DNA of 64,000 nt from Polytrichum commune (GCA_950295325.1 OX485804.1:18414001-18478000); one strand, 5' to 3'. Numbered from the stretch's first letter, positions 1 to 11,105 are shown. Program-made: numbers and translations. The notes: generated by a model from the letters alone, not told the origin.

Positions 1-67
1 AACCTTGTACGTTCATTCACATGTCATGTAGTAGCAATTTATGGACGTTATAAATTGGAGAGAAGAA

Positions 68-372
68 ACCCTATATGTTAATGCACATGGTATATAACAG
101 AAATTTAGAAAGGCTAGAAGTCAGGAGGAGAACGCACAGGGTTTATAAGAGCAACTTAGGAGGCGAGAAGTTGGGAGGTAAAACCCTGTATGTTAACGCA
201 CAGGGTTTATAAGAGCAACTTAGGAGGCAAAAAGTTGGGAGGTAAAACCCTATACGTTGACGCACAGGGTTTATAAGAGCAACTTAGGAAGGCCAAAGTT
301 GGGAGGTAAAACCCTGTGCGTTAATGCACAGGGTTTGTAAGAGCAACTTAGGAAGGCCAAAAGTTGGAAGGT
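68..372. repeat. 64-bp tandem repeat carrying a palindrome
   Basis: The segment 'cacaggg' recurs at 135, 199, 263 and 327, exactly 64 bp apart. Each unit reads roughly as a palindrome, then 'ttataagagcaacttagga', then an 'agttgggaggtaaa' block. The palindrome (ACCCTGTGCGTT / AACGCACAGGGT and decayed forms) sits once per unit, and the oldest-looking copy is near 68-91. No coding potential is visible. The same palindrome occurs without the tandem context at 823-975 and 1465-1492, which ties this array to the promoter of the gene at 1714. Confidence 0.9.
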
Positions 373-822
373 GAAACGACTAGGAGAGCCTAAAAGTAAA
401 ACAAATATCTATTGTATGAATTTAAATCGATGTTCAGAGCGTAGGAGCAAAAATACTATTCAAAACGGGGTTAGAATGCAAGAAATGAGAAATATGTCTA
501 CTCAAGTATTCATGCAATATGTTATAGCAGCTAGAAAATGACACAAAATAGCATAATTTTTTTTTTGCCCCGAAACACAAAATCTACAAGGTGGCCCAAA
601 ACAAGGAAATAGATAGAAGAATGAGAAAAGAAGATGATTTCAAACCAAAACAAAATATAAGAAGAATTTGTAGCTACGGAAATTTAGATAATATAGCATA
701 TTTTTGTTTTTTTTTTGGACCACATTAGCATTTTTTCCAGATTTTACAAGTTTTGGCAAAAATCTACGAATTCTAAACCCTAGACCTAAAACCCCTAAAC
801 AAATTTCAAATTTATGTCTCGG
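373..822. other. gene-free spacer
   Basis: This is AT-rich sequence without a convincing reading frame. A short CCCTAAA-like stretch (about 774-805) resembles degenerate plant telomeric motif but is too short to interpret. Confidence 0.5.
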
Positions 823-975
823 CCCTGTGCGTTAACGCACAGGGTCTATGCGCTAACGCACAGTGACCTCAAAGTTGCCAGCGCGGACCCTGTGCGTTAA
901 CGTACAGGGTCTAATTGCCTAGCTAGAGGCTTCGCAAAGTTGAGCAAGTAGACCTTGTGCGTTAACGCACAGGGT
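823..975. repeat. three copies of a 24-bp GTTAAC-centred palindrome
   Basis: Copies lie at 823-844 (perfect), 887-910 (one mismatch) and 952-975 (one mismatch). The arms are ACCCTGTGCGTT and AACGCACAGGGT, so the dyad has no loop and is centred on GTTAAC. A partial arm (gcgctaacgcacag) lies between the first two. The group ends about 70 bp upstream of a TATA-like box, so it lies where promoter elements would be expected. A role as a protein-binding site is inference. Confidence 0.85.
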
Positions 976-1046
976 CTACGCTGGCAGCTTTCTAGCGGCT
1001 ATACGGGGCCACGAAGAGCCACGCTAAATATGGCTGCAGGGACGAG

Positions 1047-1056
1047 TAATATAAAT
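1047..1056 (+). promoter_or_regulatory. candidate TATA box of the ParB-methylase-like gene
   Basis: 'taatataaat' lies about 30 bp before a pyrimidine-rich stretch (1080-1092) that could hold the transcription start. A 5' UTR exon ending near 1150 and an intron accepted at 'ttctcttag' (about 1696-1704) would then lead to the ATG at 1714. The intron and start site are predicted from motifs only. Confidence 0.4.
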
Positions 1057-1209
1057 TGCCACACCCCCAAAGCATTCAGTCTTTTTTTTCTCATCTGTCG
1101 GACCTGAGCTCGTCGCTGCAAGCTCTCTCATCTACAGGTGCAGTACAAGGTTTGTTTGCACTTTCGTGATGACGGGGTAATTGCGCATAATCAGGCGTAA
1201 ATTGCGGAC

Positions 1210-1427
1210 AGTTTGGGTCGAACGACCCAAACTGTTTGCCTAGTTTGGGTCGAACGACCCAAACTGTCTACCTAGTTTGGGTCGCTCGACCCAAACCATG
1301 CTCACAGTTTGGGTCGTTCGACCCAAACCATGCTCACAGTTTGGGTCGTTCGACCCAAACTGGCTGTAGGCGGTTTGGGTCGCTCGATCGAAACCGCGTG
1401 GACAGTTTGGGTCGTTCGACCCAAACC
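1210..1427. repeat. seven inverted repeats on a 32-bp period
   Basis: The dyad has arms GTTTGGGTCG and CGACCCAAAC around a variable dinucleotide (AA, CT or TT). Copies start at 1211, 1243, 1275, 1307, 1339, 1373 and 1405, so the spacing is 32 bp except for one step of 34. Spacers are about 10 bp and partly conserved (for example 'catgctcaca' twice). The sixth copy has a decayed right arm. Identical short spacers and palindromic units argue for a tandem repeat of regulatory or structural type rather than a CRISPR. The 32-bp period is half the 64-bp period of the upstream array. Confidence 0.92.
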
Positions 1428-1464
1428 TCGCGTCGAACTGTGGTAGACCTGTAGTTGGACACAC

Positions 1465-1492
1465 AGACCCTGTGCGTTAACGCACAGGGTCT
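1465..1492. repeat. perfect 28-bp palindrome
   Basis: The arms AGACCCTGTGCGTT and AACGCACAGGGTCT form a perfect, loop-free dyad. It is the same element as at 823-975, here inside the presumed 5' UTR intron and about 220 bp before the start codon. Confidence 0.9.
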
Positions 1493-1713
1493 GACCTTGT
1501 AGTTTTGGGGTGAGGGGCCACCCTAATCGTACAATATTTAAAGGTGCAAATGGCAGTGTCTACAATAATTTTTGTCATTCTTCCTTGTGTTCGTGGTATT
1601 CTGTTGTTATTGTTGTTGCTATTGCTATTGTTTTTGTAATGTTATTGCTAATGTGTTGTTACTGGTTTTAGAAATATTTATGAAACTTGTTTCGTTTCTC
1701 TTAGGAGCAATGA

Positions 1714-4700
1714 ATGGATTTGGAGAGAACGACTTCTATTTATACTGATGATGATTCCACAATGCATTCAACTCTAGATCGTCCATATCAACAAGTTCAT
1801 CATTATCAGGACATATCGTCAAATCTTCATACTAAGAAAAAGAAAAAAATAAATGAATCCCTGGATGATTTTGACTCGGATGAAGATAATGATGATGACA
1901 ATAAAACTTATCAAGAGAAAGTGTGGGAGCTTACGAACAAACGAAAGGTTAATTCCACTTCCACAATTTCCTCAATCCGTGCTGGACCTAATGCTCGCTT
2001 GCGTATACCCTTATGTCGCATGGTTCCTATGCCGATTGTGCGTCCTGCTTTGAAGGGTGACATTACTAAATTAGTGGCTGATTTTTTCAATGGTTATCGT
2101 GATGGTGACCGTGTGTTTTATATATTGGCCACCGATTCTAAGGGAAACTTTCAATTCGAGATGATGAGGTTCGCGTATCTTGGAGCCCAAATTGGGCTCA
2201 AGCCAATGTCATGTTTGAATCTCAATTGAATACAGATTTGTCATTGACGTCATACAAGAACAAGATGTTTTTTATATGGGATGGAAATCACAGATTTTTT
2301 GCTTGGAAAAATTATATTGACCGCATATATACCGAAGATTATGAACGTCATGTCTTTGTGGATTCTATCATTTTAGCGCCCGAGCCTGACGATATTTCAA
2401 GTTTGTTGACTGCTATGCATGACATCAACAAGTAATGTTCTTACCTATTTTTTTACACTTATTTCTAGTTTATATTTTTTTATTTTCCAAATTATATCAT
2501 CATGAATCTAATCAATTTAATGTTTTTTCAGGTCAACCGAAAATTCTCACGTATCCACCAATTTGGTGCATACTTTATATCGGATGCAAAGTATTGGCAC
2601 CATGCCTTTGACTTCCTTCAGAAAGCAACTGGATCCAAAGAGTTATAAACGATGTGAGGAGAAGTCCGTCGAAACTTGGTATTCTTTGACACGACCAATT
2701 TTTTTGGATTACATATACAGTGTATGTTCTTCTACCATTGCTAATATGTGCCTTATGTTTATTCATCTTTATTTTACATTACATCTATATGTACTTATAA
2801 ATATTGACTTTTGGCTGATTTTTCAGCAAGAACTTGCTGAGGCTAGCGATATTGCTCTCAACCAGTACAATGAAACTCATCCTCTTGAACGGACATCAGA
2901 CGGAGTTTCAAAAGCAATGTCCGCAGCTGTAAAAAAAAACGTGCAATGTTATCTTCTAGTTTTACGAAACAACTAGCGATTGCCGACATCAACCTTACCT
3001 ATGCTTTCTTTGAAGAAGTTAAGCACCATTGGGGTTCATTTTCGGTGCCTGAAATGCTACAAGAAAAACTTCATCGTGTTGCTATCAGTAATGTGGATGC
3101 AGAAGTCAATGTTGGATGGCTCAAGCTTTGGAATGGCAATAGATTTAACAAAGATGCATTGCATTTCCCGAAATCGCCCCTCTCTGATTCTGCACTTGAT
3201 GATTGGCTATCAAAGTCTACATATTGGGCACAGTTGGAAAAAAAAACTATCGAAGAGCTTCAAAGTATTCTTTCATCTCCTCTTCAGTTGCCTTCAGATG
3301 TGCCTACTCTCTCCGAGTATATCCAAATCTGGAAGTTTGCGGCTTTCAATTCGATATTCTATCGTGAATTCCAAAGCGGAAAAGTTAAAAAACACAACGG
3401 TTGGGATGAGCAACCTAATATTGATCTTGCTATGAAACGTGTATTATACAGATACAACCTAATCTTATTATTTTTTTGATTTTTTTTATTCCATTTGTCA
3501 AATTGTCATGGAATATTTGACTTACAATATTTTTGTGTGTAGGTATTTTCGATATGTTTTGATTCCACATAAATTCTTTATAGGGGAACCTCGTTTTTTC
3601 CCAAATTGGCGTGACACTGGTGCAGGAGATTCATGCATGTTCACTACTGAGATTTGTTTGGATTGGTTGCTCCCACACTATGAGGATTGTGGTTGGTATC
3701 TTGATTGTCCTAAGGATGCATGTCCGTCAAGTGAGAAGACAATCCGTCAGATAAATGATGCTAAAAATGTGGATCCTCGTGATACTGCAATTTTGCAGCT
3801 TAAACTTAGAGAGCCAGAACCAAAAGAGACAAAACGTCGTAAGAGGAAACATGTTCCTGAAACCAAAATACAAGATCAATCGGAAATTTCACAACATGAA
3901 GAATTGCTTGTTCTTTCCAATGATTTGGATAAGAATCCACTTGGAGGCGAAAGTTCAAAGTCTGGGTGCGATGTATTGGAATTTCATTACTCCAGCACCT
4001 ATGACGCTATTCATCGTGCGCCAACGGATATTTTGAGAAAAAAATTATTCATACTAAAGAACTTTCTCATGCTCTTGTTTGCTCGATCTACTGCTGTCAA
4101 GAACAAGTCTGAAGGGGTGGATGTAGGCCCTCCTGAGTGGATCCAATGACGGGAATTTATTGAAAACGTAAGTATTATTGTTTTGGTATTTTCTCTAATT
4201 ATCTTACTTTCATTTGGGTTTTATTTTGTGTCTTATATTGTGATATGTTGTGGTATTTCAGTTCAATGACAATCGCGAATTTTATGTCATAGGAAGTCCG
4301 ACTCCCTTTGCCGTTGACTTGGTTTTTCTCCAATTTCCCGACGGTCTTGACTTCAACATTTCCAATAGACCTGCTGAAATTCCTCTTTGGAATAAATATG
4401 ACAAGAACTGGATGGTTGCAACAATGTCCTTGTGCAAGTCCATCTTGTCTGATGATGGCGTCTTCATAGTATTTTCTGCTATCGATATGCAAACCAAGAA
4501 GATTTTGAATTCAACCTTACACAACGGCAACATGAAAGTTCTTAGGACTTTTATTTGCCTGAATTTGTACATGGTGTTCAAGGATCCGGAGTCTCCAACC
4601 TACACCGTAAGTATAACACATCACAATTGTTTCTATTTAATTATTTTGGTGTTATTTGCATTGTATATAGTTTTAACACAATTTACATTTTTTTTTGTAG

Positions 4701-5520
4701 ACTCCAGCATTTATGGCTCATGTCTTGGTAAGGGATTTTACTACCACAAAATACACGAGACAACCAAACTCCACTTTTTTTGGCACTGGATTGAAAAGCA
4801 AAAACTTATTTTTCAACTTTGTGGATGAAAAAAACATGCTTCTTCAAAAATCGGGAAGACCTTGGAGGGGGCCATATCAAAAATCGCCATGTTTTTTTTC
4901 AAGATCTTATTGAATTGTTTACACCATCGAATGGACGCGTTGTTGATTTGACATGTTCCACTGGAGCTTCTATCCTAGCAACACGCGCATGTGGCAGACA
5001 TCTTCTTGCATTTGAGGGTGATAATGACATGTTTGAGCACATATTGAAACCGCTTTTGGAAAACGTTTTGAAAGAGGGGTCATCTAAGGAGAATATACAA
5101 GATCTCACAAAAGAAGATGATAACCTCTCGGATGAGGAGATGCTTGAATTTGAGTGTGAGTAAGTTTTAATACAATAAATTTTTATTCAATTCATTCGTT
5201 TCATTCAATTCATTGGTTCATTTTGATTTCTTCACATTATTTACATGTTTCATCGATTTGATTTCAGGAATACGATTGGAAAGAGGACATGTCTCCTGTT
5301 TTGGGCACATAGACAATTCCTACGAAGTCCAAGCCGTAGCCCATGTCTCCCATCATATGCCGAGAATGTTGCAATTGCAATGTTGAATCTCGAAGATTCG
5401 GATCCAAATGAAGAATCTTGCTATAGTTCCAAAATCAATTCGCAATGCAAAGGTGCTCGAATATATATAGATGACGAGGCAAAAGATAATTTCATGTCTA
5501 GTGCTACTACTGATGAATAA
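1714..5520 (+). pseudogene. ParB/sulfiredoxin-like + beta-class DNA-methyltransferase-like gene, broken
   Basis: Predicted exons are 1714-2431, 2532-2721, 2827-3440, 3543-4167, 4262-4606, 4701-5159 and 5268-5520; most junctions have good GT-AG sites in matching phase. The N-terminus is Lys-rich, then acidic. A ParB-like region follows with DGNHR at 2280-2294. A basic cluster (KRRKRKH, about 3832-3852) could be a nuclear signal. Exon 5 holds a methylase motif-IV-like segment (QFPDG, 4331-4345, where DPPY is usual) followed by SILSDDGVFIVF. Exon 6 holds the SAM-site motif DLTCSTG (4945-4965) and an acidic residue in 'LLAFEGD'. The order IV then I fits the permuted beta class. Breaks seen: frame change near 2160, at an A9 run (2931-2939) and at a T8 run (4892-4899), an unmatched phase at 3440/3543, and an in-frame TGA at 4147-4149. 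Bacterial and phage proteins pair ParB-N with such methylases; function here is unknown. Confidence 0.7.
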
Positions 5521-5666
5521 ATTTTTGGACTTCATGTTGTTTATCCTTCTCAACCCTCTTATTACTAAACCCTAAAATCATCATTTTTAAGGCCACAATT
5601 CCACGGTTATAGGATATTGGTGGCCCTATTACCAAAATTTTCATCTTCCTCACTGCTCATAAGTTA

Positions 5667-5786
5667 CCGCTCATCGCTCACCGCTCATCGCTCACCGCTC
5701 ATCGCTCACCGCTCATCGCTCACCGCTCATCGCTCACCGCTCATCGCTCACCGCTCATCGCTCACCGCTCATCGCTCACCGCTCAT
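5667..5786. repeat. 14-bp minisatellite (about 8.5 copies)
   Basis: The unit ccgctcatcgctca repeats without error from 5667 at 14-bp steps. It starts about 150 bp after the stop codon of the methylase-like gene. Near-identical units suggest recent slippage or expansion. Confidence 0.95.
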
Positions 5787-6780
5787 AAGATAGCACTCCC
5801 CCCGCGAAAGTGAGAGAGTGAGAAGTGAGCCCCCGCGTTTCTTTTGGGGGACTATCCCTTCTCAGCCGTAGATCTAATTATACATACATCTGATGATTGG
5901 CATTTACGGCCGCCACCATCCTAACCGCCATTCTTAAAATCCATATATCCAACGTTCTTTGTTTCCCAACTGTTTGATCCAACGGCCTCAATCTGCTCAA
6001 ACCTCATTTATTTAACATCATCCTTCATTCGTTGCTATCCGACGTTTACAGCTTCATCCGCTCGACACTTCATCCATTTGACATGATCATTTGTTTGTTG
6101 TTGTCCTACGTTTGACATTGTCCTACACTATCCTTCAACCATTCGATGTTGCCCTACGTTGTTTTTCATTCATTCAACGTTGCCATTTGTTGTCCTTCAT
6201 CCATTGTTTAAATTTCTTCATATGAACTAATTGATCTAAATTTAATTCTATCCACTAACTACATTTCTACTTAGACCGCCAACCTTAACCAACCATGAGT
6301 GGTTTGGTTAATTCACGCAAGTAAATGATAACACGCTTCTAAAATATAACAAATAATTGAAAAGGTTCTACGCACATCCACATAATAACTTCTTATTTGT
6401 ATCCGCCTGTAGATTATTCAAGTTTTAACACTAGCTCAATTTGAGATAATACTAGCTAATGTAACCGGTCGAATTCGAGCCCGAATTGGTCCAGACCTAA
6501 TACCAGTCTCTTATACAACTCGCATCCACAAACATATTTCCCAAAATATAGTAGCCACCTATATATTGACTATTTCTAATAACTAACTTCCTTGTTTTTT
6601 TGGATTATTGGCCTTCATTCAAACTGCGAGCGGTTTGAATGACCCACAAGCATCATCTTCTTTGAAAACAAGGACCAAGAAATAAAACACGTATGGAAAG
6701 CTATTTAACACCAACTAGAAAGTATTGACCTTAAAGGTTGACTAAATTAAATGACTTCAAAATTATGGGGCACTAAGAGA
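5787..6780. other. gene-free spacer
   Basis: No long reading frame, RNA gene or transposon end is recognisable. The stretch 6000-6220 has loosely repeated phrases of the 'catcc attcgacgttg' type, suggesting an old degenerate tandem repeat. Confidence 0.4.
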
Positions 6781-8715
6781 ACCGGGGGGGGGAGGGGAGA
6801 AGGAGAGAGAGAGATCTAGAGGTAGTAAGAAGGCACGAAGTTGTCTTAGTATCGTAAGGCTTTTGGGTGGGGGATTATTTTGTGGATTTGGTGACATTGT
6901 TTTAGAAGGTAGGAACTTGTTCATGTTTTAGGTGAGAGTCCAAGGGATTTAGAAGTGTGTTGTTGAAGCCAAGGGAGTTAATTGGTTAGTAAGGCTTAGC
7001 CAGGAGTTAATTAAGGCCATGGCAATGTTCATTTAAGGACGGGGGTCCTGATTGTTAGGATTGCTCTCTGCAATTCGGAGGCCAGAAGAGGCTCTCGGGC
7101 CCCTCGAGCCTCGAGAATGGTGGATCTGGGAAACATGCAACGAGGCAGACACATTCAGGAGGAAGGTGAGATGGGCAAGCCCTGAAGAGAACTTAGAGCT
7201 CCGTTGTCGGGAATTCGCAGCTAGGGAATGCACAGGGACTTAGTGAAGCTGAAGGAAAAGGGCAGAATGAGACTGTGTGGATGGGTGAGGAACCGGGTGC
7301 GAGGAGCGCCGTGCTACCCGACACAACGAAGCTTAAACCATGGAAGGGGTTTAAGGTGAGGGTTGAATTTCAAGGGTGATGTGAGGTGTGAACCTTATTC
7401 AACAGCTCCGGAATCTAGGAGGATGGGTGAGAGACAATTTCATATTTATGTAATAAAAACATGCACTAATAGACTTTGGTTCAGTTTAGGAGTGGGGAAG
7501 CCTCAAAGAGTGGATCAGAGCTGGATTTCCGGTTCAGGTTGGGTCCCGAGAAGGCCAGGAGCGGTGGGCAATCTCTCTCTCTCTCACCAGCAACCGGCAA
7601 GGCAGGCCGGAGAGGGCAAAGCCCTGCTGGTTGGTTTTTTTTTGAAGTTGGTAGGAGTGGCAGCTGGAGTTGACTCGTAAAAATGCTATGAAATGGAGGA
7701 ACAAGGAGCATGCGGGGGCAGGTAAGTGAACTGTTGTGCATCTGGTGGAAACGGAGGCACATGTGCTTACATTTTGCCACTCTGCAGCGAGAGGTTAAAG
7801 AAGGATGGGGGCGCACCTATGGGCTTACAGTGCTTCGAAGATATGGGAAATACAGCTTCCTGAATTAAATTCGTCAGGCCAGGGTCCTTCTTCTCTTCGG
7901 TGCCTGTTTTCCAAGTTGGGTTGGTCTCCTTAATGGTTGAGGAGATTGTGCCGAAGTCCTAAGATAAGGAAGGTGGAATCTGACCTCCGAGTGTGTAGCT
8001 GAGGTGAAATCTGAGCTGTGGTGAGACCACTTTGAAGCCCAGTAGGGTATAATGTGAGAAACTACGAAGGAGGAGGTCGAATTGACTACAAGGGGGAAGG
8101 ATTGGATTGAGGCAACTCGGGAGAGGCGAGAGGCAGCAATGTCAAAGTTCGGAGGCGAAGAAGGCGGACATTAATGGTCGGAATAGTCTTGCACTTGTTG
8201 GGAATAGGTTGCCTTAGGAAGAGCTGAGAGTTGCGGTCAAAGGTGAAAGGGGCCTGGGCAATTCCATATTATTGAATGGTCGTTGGGTTACAGTGAAGTG
8301 AACATTTTATGTTCAGATTCCGTCAACAAGCCGTTGCTGGACGCGGGCGTTGAGTGCAGCTGATGCTGCTGGGGGAGAAACAACCACATAAGAAGGAGCA
8401 GGTTGTGGACTACCGGCGAAGTGATTTCAGCGGCCGAAGGGAGGTCACCAAAGGCGAGGCTGCATCAGGGAAAATAAACAGAGGAGAATGCAAAGGCGGT
8501 GGGGACAGTCGATGTTAGGACAAGGATGTGGCAGCCCCAAAGGCCGGAAGAAATCTCGCCCAGTGAGGCTCCAAAAGACTTGGTAACCAGTCAGTAGGGT
8601 GCATCAGCAATGCACGCGGAGGATTTGGTGAACCGGTGGGCTGGTGGACTTGTGGCTGTCACAGTTACACAGATGGCTGTGGAAATGTGGGCGGTAGTAG
8701 GGCCTCAAGGGGCAA
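6781..8715. mobile_element. purine-rich non-coding body, possibly of an LTR element
   Basis: The + strand is strikingly G/A-rich (starting with a G/GA run at 6783-6815) and has only short, unconvincing reading frames. It is immediately followed by an LTR-like sequence at 8716, preceded by 'ctcaaggggcaa', which could be a polypurine tract. A non-autonomous LTR retrotransposon body would explain this, but no matching 5' LTR was found. Confidence 0.3.
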
Positions 8716-9047
8716 TGTTAGGATGTTGGGCATGAGCTCTAGTGCATGGTCTTTTTAGTTGTGATTTGATTGGTAATAAAAAGCATAGGCAAGCCATTCT
8801 TGTGAAGTGGTGTTGCTCTAAGGCCATTAGGACTTAAATAGATTGGTTCAATACCCATTGTAGTAGGGGTTAGGGTTTTAATTGTGGTGTGTTGAAAGTT
8901 TAATAAGTGATTGTGCTTAGGCATTACTACAGTGAAGCATAGTGTTTTTAAACACTTGTCACCCTGTGTTCTGGAATAAAGAGTTGTGTGTTCAATGTTC
9001 ATATCGTTGGAGCATTGGTTGTCGCAACCCTTGCTAGTCCCTTAACA
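8716..9047 (+). mobile_element. candidate LTR (solo or 3' LTR)
   Basis: The 332-bp stretch begins TGTTAGG and ends CCTTAACA, giving the TG...CA ends and short terminal inverted repeat of an LTR. It contains an AATAAA signal near 8975 close to its 3' side. No clear target-site duplication is visible, and no second copy was found in the window. Confidence 0.4.
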
Positions 9048-10150
9048 ATCTTGCCAATTTTCAATTCTAGCAAAGGTTACGAGTCGCTAACCCTTCGCAT
9101 ACCGCCATGCTAATGGTTAGCTCCTCTAACCCCGGACCATTAGTTCATAGGAGGGGAACCAACCCTCCTACTTTGATTTCGGGACTCACCCCTTTAATCG
9201 GTAACCAACCCTTTTAATCGGTAGCCAATCATTAGATGTGGACTTCCATCCATGGAAGTCCAATCTTATGTTGATCATCGCGTTGCCGGAGCAACACTAC
9301 AACAACCCGAACCATACTAGGCAACTATGGCCTCACAATGGGCCAAAGCCCATGGAGGCCTTGCCATTCGGCCTCGGGTGGGTGAGGCCACACCACCTCA
9401 CCCATATAAGCCTCTAGGACTTCACGCGGGGCCCCTACCCCACCGTCAACCAACCTCTTGTCTCTCTACCAAGAGTTGGGGCCAAGTGGACATTTTCCTT
9501 TAGCTGCTGGGCCTAGAACCCCCCAGCAGCTTCAGACCATCATAACTTCCTTGTATGATGTCTGATCATAACAACCAACCACTTCATCTTCATCTACGCT
9601 TCACGTAGATGACGATGGACTCCTCACTTGCCCCATTCGGGCAAGTACTAAGGAAGTTATGCCTGTTTGAACCTTGGCAGTCCCGGGAATCACTCCCAGG
9701 CACTGCTGTCCCGGGACAGCGCCCCACTCAAATGGCCATAACTCCTAGCTCACACCTCCGATTGAGGTGTTCTTGAGCTTTCTAGAATCACCACGCCATG
9801 AGCTACGCATAACTCATGGCCTTACCCTTGTGCCTCCTAGTCTTCGTGGGTGGGAGGCGTTCCCAACGGCCGGGGCACTCACCCACACTAGGATCACTTG
9901 GGCCCTCTCACCAACGGCGCCACAAGTCCCGGGTGTCACTCCGGGGTCCCCCTTGTGCCCATGGTGTTTCGGGCACTCCTCATGGAGAGGTGCGCGACAT
10001 TGGTTGCATGATCCTGAGGGCTAAGTGGAGTCAATTAAGTGCATGTGAGCCCGGGGCTCCCACCCGGACTACGACGCATAAGGGTGGGGGTTTAGGGCTG
10101 ACACCTGTTGATTTCCAATAGGTTATGGGCCCACCCATACAAGTGAAGTG
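9048..10150. other. GC-richer non-coding region before the Copia remnant
   Basis: The base composition differs sharply from the AT-rich surroundings and no coherent protein is encoded. Phrases such as 'catataagcc' (about 9403) could be promoter-like. Its position upstream of the Copia leader and gag makes a degraded 5' LTR possible, but I could not define ends or a primer-binding site. Confidence 0.3.
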
Positions 10151-10289
10151 CCTAGAGATTTGATTGCTTTAAGGTTATGAAGTAGATCTTCAGGGGTTGG
10201 CCCTTTGGAGCATAGGAGATGTCCGAGGGTGCATTTGGTTGTTGTACGTGTTTTTTTGTTTTTTTGTTTTTGCTTGAATGGATGTTTGA

Positions 10290-10900
10290 TGCAAGAGCAT
10301 GTGAGTTGATTGTCTTGAGTGTTGAGAGACTTATTTGAGAAGTTTGGAGGTGTTTAGACTTCAAAAGCATTTGACTTGAATGTTTTGAGCGTTTAAGGGC
10401 TTATTTGAGAGCTTTGAAGGTGATTAGACTCAAAAACTATCTAGCTTGAGAGGCTTGAGTGTTGAAAAACTTATTTGAGAGGTTTGGAGGTGTCTAGACT
10501 TATAATGCATCTAACTTGATTCTCTTGAGTGGTTTAAGGCTTATGTGTGAGGCTTAATAGTTGAAAGGTTTGTTTGAAACTATTCAAGGTGTTTTGAGTT
10601 AAAAGAAGTGTTGTTTGATTGTCTTGAGGTGTAGAAGATCTCACTTGAGGTATTTGAGAGTGTAAGACACATTAAGATGGAGGAGTTCTTATTGATCGAT
10701 TTGAATTTTTCTTAAGATTTCTCTTGAGGTGTAGAAGATCAAACTTGAGGTATTTGAAATTTAAGATATATTTGAGGCGATGGAGAACTTGTTTGATTGA
10801 TTTGAGTGTCATAAGTTTTTTTTAAGGTATAAAAGATACGACTTGAGGTATTTGAGGTGAAGGAGATCTTATTTTAGAGGTTTGAATGTCCTAAGATTTC
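10290..10900 (+). repeat. 70-bp and about 100-bp degenerate tandem repeats
   Basis: 'ttatttgaga' recurs at 10331, 10401 and 10471, a 70-bp period with 'gtttggaggtgtttagact' nearby in each unit. A second array follows with 'gaggtgtagaagatc...acttgaggtatttga' at about 10626, 10726 and 10823. Both lie directly upstream of the Copia gag start, so they may be the element's untranslated leader. Confidence 0.7.
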
Positions 10901-11105
10901 TTTGAGAAAAACAAGAGTTGCTTGAGTGGTTTAAGGTGAAAGGACACATTTTTAAAACCAAGAGGCCCATTTGAGAGCATATGGGCATGTTTCCACCACA
11001 TTGAGGTGCAAACACATATTATGAGTGTTCTTTTAGTTTGGGTTGGATTGATTGTAGGCCAAGAAATGATGGTTTGAGTGGTTTAAGAGTATATCCGAGA
11101 ATACA

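Noticed and set aside
1210-1427. CRISPR array
   Set aside because: Spacers are about 10 bp and partly identical, repeats are full palindromes, and no cas-like gene is present in this eukaryotic context.
1236-1464. Open frames on both strands over the palindrome array
   Set aside because: They encode the repeat itself (Gly/Arg/Thr/Gln-rich units) and result from the palindromes, not from coding selection.
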